A stretch of 64,000 bases of DNA from Bathynomus jamesi (lineage: Eukaryota > Arthropoda > Malacostraca > Isopoda > Cirolanidae), in NCBI GenBank assembly GCA_023014485.1, contig JAJOZX010012099.1, forward strand, positions 1 through 64,000, given 5' to 3'. Both the position numbers and the translations under genes were made by a program. Positions 1 through 10,175 of this stretch are shown piece after piece. The notes beneath the pieces were generated by a model that was given only the letters and a program-made list of their open reading frames with translations, made no database searches and was not told the origin of the DNA. How positions within the stretch are numbered: position 1 is the stretch's first letter; each line of letters opens with the position of its first letter.

Positions 1-798
1 AAAAATAGACATTACACAACCAATCTCCACACTCCTCATTTCCCTTTATTAGTATTGTTAGCTTTACTAGAATTAGCTTACTTAGTAGTCATCCCTCATT
101 ATTTGCAGGGGATACTGTCAAGAATCTCTGCAAATAACCAATCTGCAAATATCTTTACGGAATTACTCAGGCCCTATGAAAATTACAAATAATTACAAAT
201 AATTACATTTAAGCATGTGAGTAAGTAAATAATGAGCAGAATATGCATAAATAAATAACTGCAAGGCATTTTAAATATATTATAGAAATAATGAACAGAA
301 TTAAGTACACTGTATGCATAAATAATAAAAAATATTTTAAACATGTATACATAAAAGAAATACAGCAAGAGACAATCACCATGCCAAGGTGATAGGAAGG
401 TCCAATTTGCTGATGATCATGATAAAATGATGATGGTGAGGTTACTATGCCTTGGGTGAGACACAGGGCATCTCCTACCTTGGGGGAACAGGGGAGGGTG
501 GTGGAGGGTGAGGCAGGCAGTGGAATCTGAGGTCCATGTATACTGCAGGCCAGAGGTAGATGGCTGGGGTTCCTGATCATGAGATAGCTTGCTTTCTTTC
601 CACAGAACTTGTGATGGTTAACTGCTGCTTTTCTTTTTTCTTTCATGGCAAAAATCTGTGAATAGTGAAACCACAAGTAAAAATTCTGTGAATAACAAGG
701 GATGGACTGTATATTACATGATGATTAATATACACAAGACTGGTCGGTGGGGAAGGGAATGAGGGAGTGTGGAGGTTGGTTGTGTCATGTCTATTTTT
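1..798. repeat. Inverted repeat pair with 44-bp arms
   Basis: Bases 1-44 and 755-798 are reverse complements with only a few mismatches (both arms read AAAAATAGACAT then CACAACCAA outward to inward). The left arm begins at the window edge, so it may extend further. The pair brackets the Tigger-like element at 86-709. I cannot say whether it is the end of a larger element or two unrelated copies of one repeat. Confidence 0.6.
86..709. mobile_element. Tigger/pogo-like non-autonomous element
   Basis: The right end, read inward, is CAGTCCATCCCTTGTTATTC. The left end reads TAGTCATCCCTCATTATTTG, giving imperfect terminal inverted repeats of about 24 bp, and TA follows the right end at 710-711. This end structure is typical of pogo/Tigger elements. 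A 155-codon open frame on the minus strand inside it resembles no transposase I recognise, so I treat it as chance coding. The left boundary is less certain than the right one. Confidence 0.5.
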
Positions 799-1402
799 GG
801 TCAAATTCACTAGTATATAAAAAAGTTGTATGTGGTAGCTGTTCATATAGATTTGCAGAATCATAATGGAATTATTATTGTATAAGACTAGTAAACTACG
901 TGGAGTATAAATGCTGTTCACAATCATATTAATTGTTTATCTTTGTTATTATTACCTGATGTCAATGGACTGCACATTCAATTGTCCTTAGATATATATG
1001 TCTGTGTTATATTTGTTGGATTGGTTGTACCCCCTCTGGCTCCACCCCACCTTCCCCCAATTTGAGATATTTGAATATCACTGCGGCATTGCCACATGTA
1101 CAGAGTTGCCTTGAGGGCGAAGAACATTACACATGTGGGCAACTGTACATGTGCATGCTTGGAGTAAAGTACATTAAATTGCAAATGTACCTTCTAATTG
1201 TTACATTGTTGAAAGTGTTTTAATTTGTAGTCATTGTGAAATGTTTTGGAAAATAGAAAAACGCGCTTTTCTGCAATTTAAGATTTTTCCTTCAAAAGCT
1301 TATATGAAAAATTTATGGAACAAGTTGCTTGTAGCAGTACTGTAACATATTTGTGTCCAGTTTACAAAACCATTCTATGCAGTTGTTTATATTTTAAATG
1401 GG
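712..1402. other. No gene recognised
   Basis: A/T-rich DNA outside any element I can define. Apart from the right arm of the inverted repeat at 755-798, I see no coding pattern, RNA gene or repeat boundary. Confidence 0.5.
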
Positions 1403-1429
1403 TCTAAGGCCAGGGTTGTTGGTTTAAAC

Positions 1430-1526
1430 CATTTGATTTAAACCAATGATTTAAACCAATGATTTAAACAATGATTTAACCATGGTTTAAACCAATGATT
1501 TAAACATGGTTTAAATCATTTTAAAA
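1430..1526. repeat. Subterminal TTTAAACCA-type short repeats
   Basis: About eight direct and inverted copies of the motif ATGATTTAAACCA (with TTTAAACCATGG variants) sit just inside the left end of hAT-1. Clustered subterminal motifs near the ends of hAT elements are commonly transposase binding sites. That role is inferred here. Confidence 0.6.
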
Positions 1527-1631
1527 AACAAAAAATATATGAAGAAGAAATGAAGAAAGAACACAGGCAACCTTGCACTTATATCTTCTTGCCCATGTTT
1601 GTATTTCCATTATTCTAAAAAAATAAATATA

Positions 1632-1670
<39 letters not shown>

Positions 1671-1674
<4 letters not shown>

Positions 1675-1770
1675 CCACCCTTTCTTTTTCCTGTCTTTCC
1701 TCTCACTTTTCTTTGTTTTTCCGCCGAGATATGCCCTTTTAAATAGAGGCGAATCGGTTCTTCCCGAACT
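1671..1770 (+). repeat. Retroposon-like repeat, 5'-truncated copy
   Basis: This matches the last ~100 bp of the repeat seen in full at 47522-47780. It runs through CCGAGATATGCCC and GAGGCGAATCGGTTC to a run of about 14 A. (TA)n lies on both sides (1628-1670 and 1784-1798). The A tail defines the sense strand as plus. Confidence 0.75.
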
Positions 1771-1809
1771 TAAAAAAAAAAAAAAATATATATATATATG
1801 AACAATGTC

Positions 1810-1956
1810 TCAGTGTTCATGACTGCAGTATCATCTAGTGCTGCAGTTGAAAGAATCTTCTCTGCTTTTGGACTGGTACAGTCCAAATTAAGAAATAAAT
1901 TAGGAGTTGATAAAACTTCTAAACTTGTATTTATTTATAAGTGCTTTAACAAATAA
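1810..1956 (+). pseudogene. hAT transposase C-terminal remnant
   Basis: Only the last 48 codons before a TAA are visible. They contain SSAAVERIFSAFG followed by SKLRNKLG, the conserved C-terminal dimerisation segment of hAT transposases. The DDE catalytic region and the BED finger are missing, so this cannot encode a working enzyme. Its orientation and place near the left end agree with its being hAT-1's own transposase, but I cannot exclude another hAT source. Confidence 0.8.
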
Positions 1957-1978
1957 TTTGAAATAAATTTAAAGGTTG

Positions 1979-2215
1979 CATCTACGAGGGCCACTCAATA
2001 TATTTTGCCCCACCTTTTTTTTTCTTTCCAAGTTTCCTTGTAAGTTCCAGAAACTTTGTACACAAGTAGTTACATACCTTTTTTACAAGTTTTTATTTTT
2101 CCACATAGTCTTCATCCTTTTCTACAGCTTTCCTCCACCTCGAAACAAGGGCTTTTATTCCTTGCTGGTAAAAGTCCGCTGGGTTCTGCTGGAGCCACCT
2201 CCAATTTATGAGGGT
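1979..2215 (-). pseudogene. mariner 3'-end fragment
   Basis: On the minus strand the fragment encodes the transposase C-terminus (FYQQGIKALVSRWRKAVEKD, then a stop at 2093-2095). It continues into the 3' terminal sequence, which begins CGAGGGCCACTCAATATATT on the plus strand. The same end recurs at 2458, where a longer copy follows. Everything upstream of the last ~40 codons is missing. Confidence 0.8.
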
Positions 2216-2239
2216 TTATATCACACTTCTCGTCAAAAA

Positions 2240-2450
2240 TAAATATAGGGACATTCTATCCAGCAATAACTACAGGCTTATTGCTGTTGTCTCCTACTTC
2301 TCAAAAGTACTTTAGAAACTTTTGCTACACTGGCTAAATGATTATTTTTTTAATATCTCGTCTCTCAACTAGTTTGGTTTTAAAAAGGCCTCATTCAACA
2401 GACCTGTATATTTTTGAAAGAGGTTGTATTTAGATACACTATCACCAATT
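2240..2450 (+). pseudogene. LINE reverse transcriptase fragment
   Basis: The plus-strand translation contains NYRLIAVVSYFSKVL and, after in-frame stops, FGFKKASF. These correspond to the NYRPI...SK..E and QxGFR motifs of non-LTR reverse transcriptases. About 65 codons remain, wedged between two mariner 3' ends. No adjoining LINE sequence is present. Confidence 0.65.
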
Positions 2451-2541
2451 CAACTATTTATACAAGGGTCACTCAATATATTTTGTCCCACCTTTTGTTT
2501 TTCTTTCCAAGTTTCCTTGTAAGTTCCAGAAATTTTGTGTT

Positions 2542-2976
2542 TTATTTTTCCACATAGTCTTCATCCTTTTCTACAGCTTTCCTCCACCTTGAAACAAGGG
2601 CCTTTATTCCTTGCTGGTAAAAGTCCACTGGGTTCCGCTGGAGCCACCTCTTAACCTCCCCAACAACCTCATCGTCACTCTGAAACTTTCTTCCACGAAT
2701 AGCATCCTTCATTGGCCCAAACAAATGGAAGTTTGAAGGTGTCAGATCTGGGTTGTATGGAGGGTCGGGTAACACAGTCAAGCGCATTTTTGTGATGGCC
2801 CCTCTTGTTTGCAAACTGTTGTGTGGTCTTGCATTATCATGCAAAAGAAAGATGTCTTCCAGTTTTCTCTCTGGTTGAACTTTTCATATGTCTGAGTCTC
2901 TGGAGGGTAGCAATATATGCCTCTGAGTTGGTTGATTGTCCTTTCTTCATAATGTCCTCCAGAATCACCCCTTTCA
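2542..2976 (-). pseudogene. mariner transposase, C-terminal half
   Basis: This is the catalytic C-terminal half of a DD34D mariner transposase. HDNARPH carries the second catalytic Asp. PPYNPDLTPSNFHLFG is the third motif, but where functional relatives have SDFHLF this copy reads SNFHLF, so the third catalytic Asp appears replaced by Asn. KALVSRWRKAVEKD then leads to the stop. The LINE at 2979 cuts the gene just after the codons for the MKGVILEDIMKKGQ segment. The N-terminal half resumes at 5370. Confidence 0.85.
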
Positions 2977-2978
2977 TG

Positions 2979-5362
2979 TTGTTGTTGTTGTTGTTGTTTA
3001 GCTGATCAGCCCACCCTGATTGAGCAAGCTGGTGGCATGCAGGTAACCGATCACCCCCTCCGGAGTGGACCAGAGGTTCAGCGCACTAGTGATGGTGTGT
3101 TGTTTGTTGTTGTGCTAGAGTGGTACAGTCTGTCATAATCTGTTCAATTGTTTGTGGTGCGTCCTGGCACAGGTGGCAGGTGTCGTCTGTGGAGTTGTTT
3201 AGTCTGTGTTTATATGTCTGTAAGTTGGGTTGATGTCCACATCAGAATTGTGCTAAATTAACTTGATCCAATCTGCTCAGGCTGATTTCTGACCCATTAA
3301 TGGGTGGTGGCTTCGCACCTAGGACCGCATTTGGACTGAGTTGTGTCACTGCTTTGTGGGTTAGGTGTGTGTGTGTGTGTGTGTTTTTCTGTACTGTGGG
3401 GTGTGGTATGGAATGGAGTATTTGGTTATGTCTCTCTGGTGTTACCTTAATGGTGTGGTGTTGGTGCATGATTGTACATGTAGTGGCAAGGGTGTTGTGG
3501 GTTAGTTGTCACTGCTGCCATGAATTGTGTTCCTCTCATGTCTAAATGTTCCCTAACTTTCAGTACTTTTGTTTCTGTGTGCAGGTGTTCCATTGGTGGT
3601 GTATGAGTGCATCCTGTAATGATACGAAGTGCATTGTTTTGTATTGTCTGTAAGGTGTTTGTGTGTGTGTTTGAGATAATGGGTGCCCAGCATGGGCTAG
3701 CATAGTCCATAACTGAGTGAATATATTGTTTGTATATGAGTGATGTTGTTTCCTGCTGGTGTCTAAAGTTTGTGCCTGTAAGTACTGTAAGCGTGTTAAG
3801 TCTTGATGTACATTTGTTTTTAATGTCCTGAATGTGGTTTGCAAAAGATAATGATGTGTTGTATGTGACCCCAAGTATTTTGGTCCTGTGAGTGTGTGGA
3901 ATGTTGGTGTTGTTTAGTGTAAGCTGTGGAGTTATCTGCTGTTCTTTTGTATTGCTTGTAAGCAAGGTGATGGTTGATTTTATGGGTGCTACTTTGAGTC
4001 TATTGTGTGTGAGCCAGTCTTGTATACTGTTTATGTATGTTTGTAGGTTATTTGTAGCAGTGTTGATGTTGTTGTGGGTGGATGTTGAGTGATGTCATCT
4101 GTATATGATAAGGTAAGCTTGTTACCTATGGGTGTTGGAATGTCATGCATGTATAAGTTGAACAGTGTTGGTGAGAGAACAGAGCCTTGAGGGACCCCAT
4201 TTGGAAAAAGCTTGTTTTGGGATGACTTGCCATTAAATGTGACATGTGAGTATCTTCCTGAAAGATAGTTGCTCAGCCATCTTTTAGTGTTATTGTGCAT
4301 GTTTGTGTTGAGTATTTTGTTTATGAGAGGAAAGTGTGGGATAGCATCAAGTGCTTTACTAATGTCTATTGTTGCTAATACTGTATGTTGAGTTGGTTGT
4401 CTGGAGTTGATGCCATCTATGATGTGCTGTGTGAGGTTAGTGAGTAATGTCATGGTTGAGTGGCGAGGTCTGAATCCATGTTGAGTAGCCAATAGTGGTA
4501 TGTGTGGGTTGGTGATTTGTAAGATGTCTTTCTGTTACTTTGAAAGGTGTGCATAGTAAAGTAATGGGTCTATAGGAAGCTGGTTCTGTTGGATTTTTGT
4601 TTGGTTTGAGTAGGGTAATAATTTTACCTTGTTTCCGTATGTCAGGAATAATACAGTGTTGGTATGAATGTGTGCTGATATTTGTGAGAGCTAGTATTCC
4701 CTGTGGGCCCAAGTGTTTAAGGTGTATGTTAGATATGTTGTCTGGTCCAGTAGCCTTTGAATTCTTAATGTTTTTGATGATCTTGGTGGTCTGGTCTGTA
4801 TTGAAGGGTGTAATGGTCATGTCGAGTCTGTAGGTTTTCTTGTGTCTGGCTGTTTGTCTGTCTCTGTGTTTCTGGTTGTTGTCTCTGTTTAAGTGACATC
4901 TTTGCATACTGATTAACTAGAATGTTAGCTTGTTGTGTATATGTTGGGATATTATTTTGGCTGCGACAGATAGCTGCATGTGAGGTGTGAATGCTGCTGT
5001 TAGAGTGGGTAATGCTGTTTATAGTGTTGTATAGCCTGGATGTATCTGTGGAATGGTTTAGTGTTATGAATTCCCTAAATGTTTCTGTTTGTTTTTCTTT
5101 AAGTTTGTTGTTTATTTGTGTTGAGCTGTTGTATCTGCTGTTTTATGGCTTCTGTGTCTGGTGTTTGTGTGTCATGTTTGAGGTTGTTACATTGCCTTAT
5201 GAGGTGGGCTATTTCTCTAGTGTAATTTGGGTTGTATTTCCTAATGTTGCCCTTGGGTATGTATTTGTTTGCATTATTGATGATCTGATTAAATGTGTGA
5301 GTGTTATATTAATGTTTTTGATGGGTGTGTTTAATGTGGTGAATTGTTTCTCAGTCTGTATT
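2979..5362 (-). mobile_element. Jockey/I-like LINE, 5'-truncated
   Basis: The element lies on the minus strand. Its 3' tail is (CAA)n, seen as (TTG)n at 2979-2999. The sequence upstream of the tail encodes a C-terminal zinc-knuckle-like CHLCQDAPQTIEQIM segment. It inserted into a mariner transposase gene and left a 7-bp TTTCATG duplication. The 5' end is truncated inside the reverse transcriptase region at 5362, as is usual for target-primed reverse transcription. Confidence 0.82.
3440..4910 (-). pseudogene. Non-LTR reverse transcriptase, broken
   Basis: Three overlapping frames give the reverse transcriptase in order. The fingers carry PASYRPITLLCTPFKV (around 4560). The palm carries DISKALDAIPH, NGVPQGSVLSPTLFNLYMHD, and the catalytic box as YTDDI where YADDI is usual (around 4090). 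The thumb carries LIYKQYIHSVMDYASPCW. Frameshifts separate the pieces and an in-frame stop follows QVNLAQF near 3243. The missing Ala of YADD and the frameshifts mean it is not functional. The clade call (jockey/I group) rests on overall motif style only. Confidence 0.82.
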
Positions 5363-5369
5363 TTTCATG

Positions 5370-5993
5370 TCCCAGAAGATGGTGGCCATAACCTTTCCTG
5401 GAGAGGGAGCCATTTTGAACTTTTTTTTGCGTGAAGAGTCTGTGTGATGCCACTCCATGGATTGGTGTTTTGTTTCAGGTTCAAAGTGGTGTACCCAAGT
5501 CACATCCCCAGTCACAATTCTGAAAGTAAGTCATCCCCTTCTGTCTCATATCAAACCAACACTCTGGAGCAATTTCTTTTCTTTGGGCTTTGTGATCTTC
5601 ATTCAGTTCTTGAGGAACAAACCATGAACACACTTTTGAGTATCCCAGTTGCTGAATTATCGTATTCACACTTCCTTCACTAATTCGTAGCTCCAGTGAT
5701 AGCTCCTTGTATGTGACACGCCAATTTGATCGAATGATGCTGTTAGCACATTGCACAGTGAGAGATGTTAGAGCCGATGCCAGGTGACCACTGCATGGCT
5801 CATCATCAAGGCTGGCTCTCCCTCTCTCCGATGATCTCGCACGTTTAGACCAATGTCCAACTGCGCTTCGATCGACAGCAGCATCTCTGTAAATGTTTTA
5901 TAGACGTTTGTGAATATTTCCAACAGTTTCCTTCTCTGCATTTAAGAACTTGATAACAGCTTTCTGTTAACGACGCACATCACTGTCAGATGC
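5370..5993 (-). pseudogene. mariner transposase, N-terminal half
   Basis: The start is ATG at 5993 (MASDSDVRR, then a stop codon). Paired helix-turn-helix motifs follow, including YKELSLELRISEGSVNTIIQ and SKVCSWFVPQEL, which is the usual mariner DNA-binding domain. Several stops and frameshifts are present. It ends at KVMATIFWDMK, where the LINE inserted; the C-terminal half continues at 2976. The first catalytic Asp region around GDETW is degraded (reads NCDWGCDLG). Confidence 0.8.
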
Positions 5994-6473
5994 CATTTTC
6001 AAAACTGCATTAACCATCAGTTTTATACAAGGAGGGGAGGTTCAAACTGGAAAAATCTGGTTGTGAAGCGCAGAAAGTTCAAACTTATGGCCCAAAAGAC
6101 ATTTCAGCCCCATGGCTAGTATAAACTTAAAGGCCAGAGAGCAATATTTTTTCCTTTTTGTTTATTTTGCTATTTGGTACTATACCATATATTAAAGAAT
6201 TTTTATTTTTTTTAATATTTGTTTATATATACAAAGTCATAAGTCAAATGTTTATGTTTTTAGTTGTTTATGGTTATGCTATTCATTTCTCTGCTTTTTT
6301 TTTATATTTTTCAGTAATTAAATTATATAAGAAATACTAGATTTTTCAATTTGCTCCAGGTTATATATACATATAGGCCTATATATATTACCCCCCCCCC
6401 AACGTTTTTTTCAGTATTTATTAAAAAACCAATGTTTTTTTTTAATATTTTTTTTACCAACCCTGTCTAAGGC

Positions 6474-6922
6474 TTACTATAAATGATTAGGCCTACTAAA
6501 AACTAAGATGAAATTGCGGAAATACAGTAGAATTCCTCTTCCTGAAAGTCAAATTCCAAAATTATAATTTCATAGTGAGTTGAAATTATATATTTTTGAT
6601 ATGCACAGCAAATGTTAACTAGATAAAATCAACTGCAGAGTTTAATGTGGTACGTAATCAATTTAATAGGGTGTTGATTATGGCAGCTCAAAGATGAAAG
6701 CTTTTAATGAACTTTTGCAATATAAAAGGTATTTAATGTTTGAAGAAAATGCCATTTTAGTTTTATGTTTTTTGGAAACATTATGCAGTGCATAGTTAAT
6801 ATATTAATTTCTCTTAAAAATTGAAGCTGGCATATTTTTTGGCATTTTAAGCCTTTTCAGTTTGTTTGGGATGTCTCATCATCATCTTCAGCATTGGTGG
6901 TGAAGAGCAAAGTATATAAGTA
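6474..6922. other. No gene recognised
   Basis: A/T-rich spacer to the right of hAT-1. No coding frame with a recognisable motif and no terminal repeats. Confidence 0.4.
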
Positions 6923-7262
6923 CATTAAACCCTCAATTTAACGGACCCCGATGTAACGAATTTCGGATTTAATGGACCAGACAAATAATAATACAGTACA
7001 TTAATTAATAATAATTTTAAAAAATTAAAAATTAAAAAAAAAAATTGTCAAAAAGGTGAGTAAATATTACATATTCTTTATTATAATTTAATAATTTTAT
7101 ATTGTACAGTACTGTATATTGTATTAAAGCTTTTTTTTTACATTAAAAATAATAAGAAATGGTAAAAAATAGCCCCCCCTAGGTTACATTTGATTTAATG
7201 GACTTTCGGCATTAACGGACACCCCTTCCCCCCTATTAGTCCGTTAAATAGAGGGTTTACTG
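6923..7262. mobile_element. pogo-type MITE
   Basis: The left end reads CATTAAACCCTCAATTTAAC and the right end, inverted, reads CAGTAAACCCTCTATTTAAC. TA flanks both sides. The inner segment GGACTAATAGGGGGG is also present at 41702-42131, so both belong to one family of pogo/Tigger derivatives. There is no coding capacity. Confidence 0.8.
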
Positions 7263-7264
7263 TA

Positions 7265-8060
7265 TAGGAATTTTAAAACATACAATTTTACATTTTTACC
7301 TTTCATCAAAGCTTTATCAATGTGGAATTTATGTTCAAAACTTTTATGAACATTAGGGATGACATGTTTTTCCCTATTTATGCATTTTTTCTCTCAATTA
7401 TAGTTTTTAACTTTATTTACAAATTTTACTTCCCCCCCCCCCCCGTATGTAAAGTATATCCAAGCAGGAATATACAAAGCATTAAAAGTTAAATAATTTT
7501 TTTTTTTAAATTTCAAGAATATTTTTAAAATTGTAGCTAAATGAAATAGACTAATTCATAATAAAAATTTAAAAACCTATTGAATTCACATTTTTTCTTC
7601 CATGTCATCATCTCTAGGAGTTAAATTAGTAATAGATTTTTTATGGAAGAAGCTTTACTGATTTTTAAATAATTTCAGGTAGATATATCTATTGTGATGA
7701 TTAAGGACTCCTCCTTGCTGCTTGTAAAATGTTTTGTAATGTCCCTTCACATTACCTTTTATCACAGATATGTTGTCATGGTAAAAACAAAAGGCAGCTA
7801 AAGATTCTGGTTTGAGATAAAGTAGTACAGTATTGCAAACGCAGGGTGCAGGTCACAATTGGATGGTTGAAAACAAGTAATCTATCTGTGAAAATATTTA
7901 CAAATTTTATATTTCTTATTAGTAGGTCACACTGTATATCATAGGTTTTTAACTGGGGTACATATTAGATTGCTTAGGGGTACACAGCAAGCTAAGAAAA
8001 TGTTTTTTTTTTAATTTTCTTTTTGTAAATACATCTTTCAAAACATTTCAACAATGCAAG
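7265..8060. other. No gene recognised
   Basis: A/T-rich DNA with a C12 run near 7433. Nothing else I can name up to the (TA)n at 8065-8087. Confidence 0.4.
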
Positions 8061-8087
8061 TTAATATATATATATATATATATATAT

Positions 8088-9262
8088 GGGAATAACAGGA
8101 AAAGTAGGGAAATGGATATATAATTTCCTTAGTGAGCGGTGGCAAGTTGTTACAGTACAAGGAGTATCTTCATCAGAATCAGAGGTCCTCAGCTCAGTAC
8201 CACAAGGAACAGTATTAGCTCACTACTCTTCATAATCATGCTAACTGACAGAGATGAGGATGTTACCAGAGACAGCACAGTAACATCCTTTGTGGATGAC
8301 ACACAGATCAGTAGAAAAATAAGAAACCCAGAAGATATAGGATCTTTACAAACTGATATAAACAGAATCTACAAGTGGATGGAAGACAACAATATGAAGT
8401 TAAACACTGATAAATTTCAGCTGTTACGGTACGGAAAAAGAGAAGACCTAAAATCCATGGAATATTATGCCCCAAATGAACAGGAAGTTCAGAGAAATTT
8501 CAGAGCAAAAGATTTAGGGGTTGTAATGACAGATGATGTGAAATTTGAAACGCAAAATAAGATAGCAGTAAACAGAGCAAAGAGAATAATGGGACAGATA
8601 TTGAGAACCTTTAAACGAAGGGATAGGAATGTAATGATTCCTCTACTGAAAACCCTGATCATACCCAAATTGGAATACTGCTTGGTCCTAACATCTCCAG
8701 ATAAAAAAGAAGATATTAGACAGCTAGAAGGGATCCAGAGAAGCTTCACAGCCAAGATCAATGGGTGCAAAGAACTAAATTACTGGGAAAGGTTACGCGA
8801 ACTAGACCTATATTCACTGGAAAGGAGAAGAGAGAGAGAGAGAGAGAGACCATTATTTACACTTGGAAAATAATGGAGAAACTAGTCCCTAATCTTACTT
8901 TGAACCCAATAACCCAACAATGGTGGAAAGTAGAAACAGTAGACTGTGTCACATTCCCAAATTGAAGGCAAGACAGGGAACATCCTTAACCCTGAAAAAA
9001 ATAGTTTTGTGGTGAGAGGACCAAAACTGTTTAATCAGCTGCCCAAAGTCCTAAGGAACATGAAGGGAGATGCAGTGGACATCTTCAAAACAAGACTAGA
9101 TGCCTGGCTCAGAACAATCCCTGATGAGCCAGGTGTACCTGGCTATGTGAGGTGGAGAGCACAAGAAACCAACTCACTACTTCACCAGGCCAACTTGAGA
9201 GGAGGGGCAACAAGCTTGACCTTCTTGAAATGAGGAATCATCACACGGAACATTTGTAAGGT
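8088..9262 (+). pseudogene. CR1-like LINE, 3' part (copy a)
   Basis: The copy starts abruptly after (TA)n. The palm box reads TSFVDDTQIS, where the third copy position of FADD is Val. It continues through MKLNTDKFQLLRYG, KDLGVVMTDD, IPLLKTLIIPKLEYC and RSFTAKINGCKE. After a frameshift near an (AG)n run at 8826-8850, it ends with FVVRGPKLFNQLPKVLRN and RLDAWLRTIPDEPG. This order (palm, thumb, then the RGPKLFN..LP C-terminus) is typical of CR1/L2-type LINEs, which lack RNase H. No endonuclease is left. The closest copies are at 10176-12405 and 13997-25790. Confidence 0.85.
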
Positions 9263-9265
9263 AAG

Positions 9266-9266
<1 letters not shown>

Positions 9267-9320
<54 letters not shown>

Positions 9321-9345
9321 ACACATATATATATATATATATATA
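9267..9345. repeat. (TA)n microsatellite
   Basis: An almost pure TA tract of about 80 bp with one TATT slip, directly after the 3' end of CR1 copy a. Confidence 0.95.
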
Positions 9346-9424
9346 TGTCGTAAAGAACGACGCTTGTATAGGAGATATTCCGCGCAAGACGAGAGAGAGA
9401 GAATGAAACAAATGAAAAATGAGG

Positions 9425-10080
9425 TAACCACCCAGGAATCGATCCCGGGATCTTCCGATTGCCGGTCAGATGCGCAGGGCCGGATTTACTTGCTTGTGGG
9501 CCCTAGGCCAAACCTTATCAGTCCCCCCCCCCCCCCCCCCCCCCAAAATTATATATATATATCGTAATATTGTAATGTAAAAAAAGAAAGAATTACAACA
9601 TAATGTAACACATCAATAATTTTATTCAAATTAGTTTTATATCATGAACATTGTACAACTTATTCTTACACAAAGGAATAATGGAAAAAAATAGTCAAAT
9701 TGAAGCATAATAAATTTTGCAATAAGAATTACAACATAATGTAATACATTACACATTAATAATTTTTAATCAAATTAGTTCCATATCAAGTACATCAAAG
9801 TAAATCAAGTTCCATATCATGTACATCTTACACATAGGAATAATGGAAAAATACAATGAAACTGAAGCATAATAAATTTTGCAAGCACAACTATGTGAAG
9901 TTCAAAATGACTTTTTCCTGCTTTTTTCTATGGCAAATTTGTCAATGATACTGTTTGTGTCAAGGGATTGTAGGAGGTCCCCAGTGGGCCCCCAGTTACT
10001 GGTGGGCCAATGGCCTATGTTGCCTATTGGAAAATCCGGCCCTGCAGATGCGATACCATTACACCATGGGCCTCACTCTT
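9425..10080 (-). repeat. tRNA-like repeat split by a MITE
   Basis: Joining 10075-10045 to 9474-9425 on the minus strand gives a tRNA-like stretch. It has an A-box-like TGGTGTAATGGTATCGC and a B-box-like GGGATCGATTCC with tRNA-like spacing. I see no well-paired acceptor stem, and the sequence continues on both sides. It is therefore more likely a tRNA-derived SINE head than a working tRNA gene. The hAT MITE at 9475-10044 separates the two boxes. Confidence 0.55.
9475..10044. mobile_element. hAT MITE with poly-C tract
   Basis: The ends are CAGGGCCGGATTT and AAATCCGGCCCTG. The 8-bp duplication CAGATGCG at 9467-9474 and 10045-10052 is perfect. It is 570 bp long without coding capacity, and contains a run of about 22 C (about 9522-9544). 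Internal direct repeats of TTACAACATAATGTAA type occur at about 9595 and 9730. Confidence 0.9.
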
Positions 10081-10175
10081 CCAAATGCCGTAATTCTTCT
10101 ACATACTCGCAGAAACCAATGCCCCAAGGGGGCACCTCCCGCATGTGTGTGTGCTAGGATGTGCTATTTGCACAC

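Larger units (their letters stand above)
2458..6100 (-). mobile_element. mariner element split by a LINE
   Basis: The 3' end at about 2458 reads ACAAGGGTCACTCAATATAT. The transposase N-terminus is at 5993 and its C-terminus at 2542. A LINE (2979-5362) interrupts it, with the 7-bp sequence TTTCATG on both sides of the LINE (2972-2978 and 5363-5369). Removing the LINE gives a mariner of ordinary size (about 1.25 kb). I cannot match the right terminus near 6030-6100 to the left one, so that end may be diverged or lost. Confidence 0.8.
1411..6465 (+). mobile_element. hAT transposon (hAT-1), host of nested insertions
   Basis: The element starts CAGGGTTGTTGG and ends CCAACCCTG, the CAGGGTTG-type terminus common in hAT elements. 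The flanks carry a perfect 8-bp duplication TCTAAGGC (1403-1410 and 6466-6473), the duplication length of the hAT superfamily. Its own coding content is reduced to a transposase C-terminus at 1810-1956. The rest is filled with mariner and LINE insertions and A/T-rich spacer. At 5055 bp it has been expanded mainly by those insertions. Confidence 0.88.

Noticed and set aside
209..676. 155-codon open frame on the minus strand in the Tigger-like element
   Set aside because: No transposase motif (no HTH, no DDE). Its Ser/Pro-rich middle comes from a biased DNA stretch, and its start lies within the element's inner repeat.
3350..3390. (GT)n run as a regulatory element
   Set aside because: It lies within the LINE reverse transcriptase 3' region, where His-Thr repeats are encoded on the minus strand.
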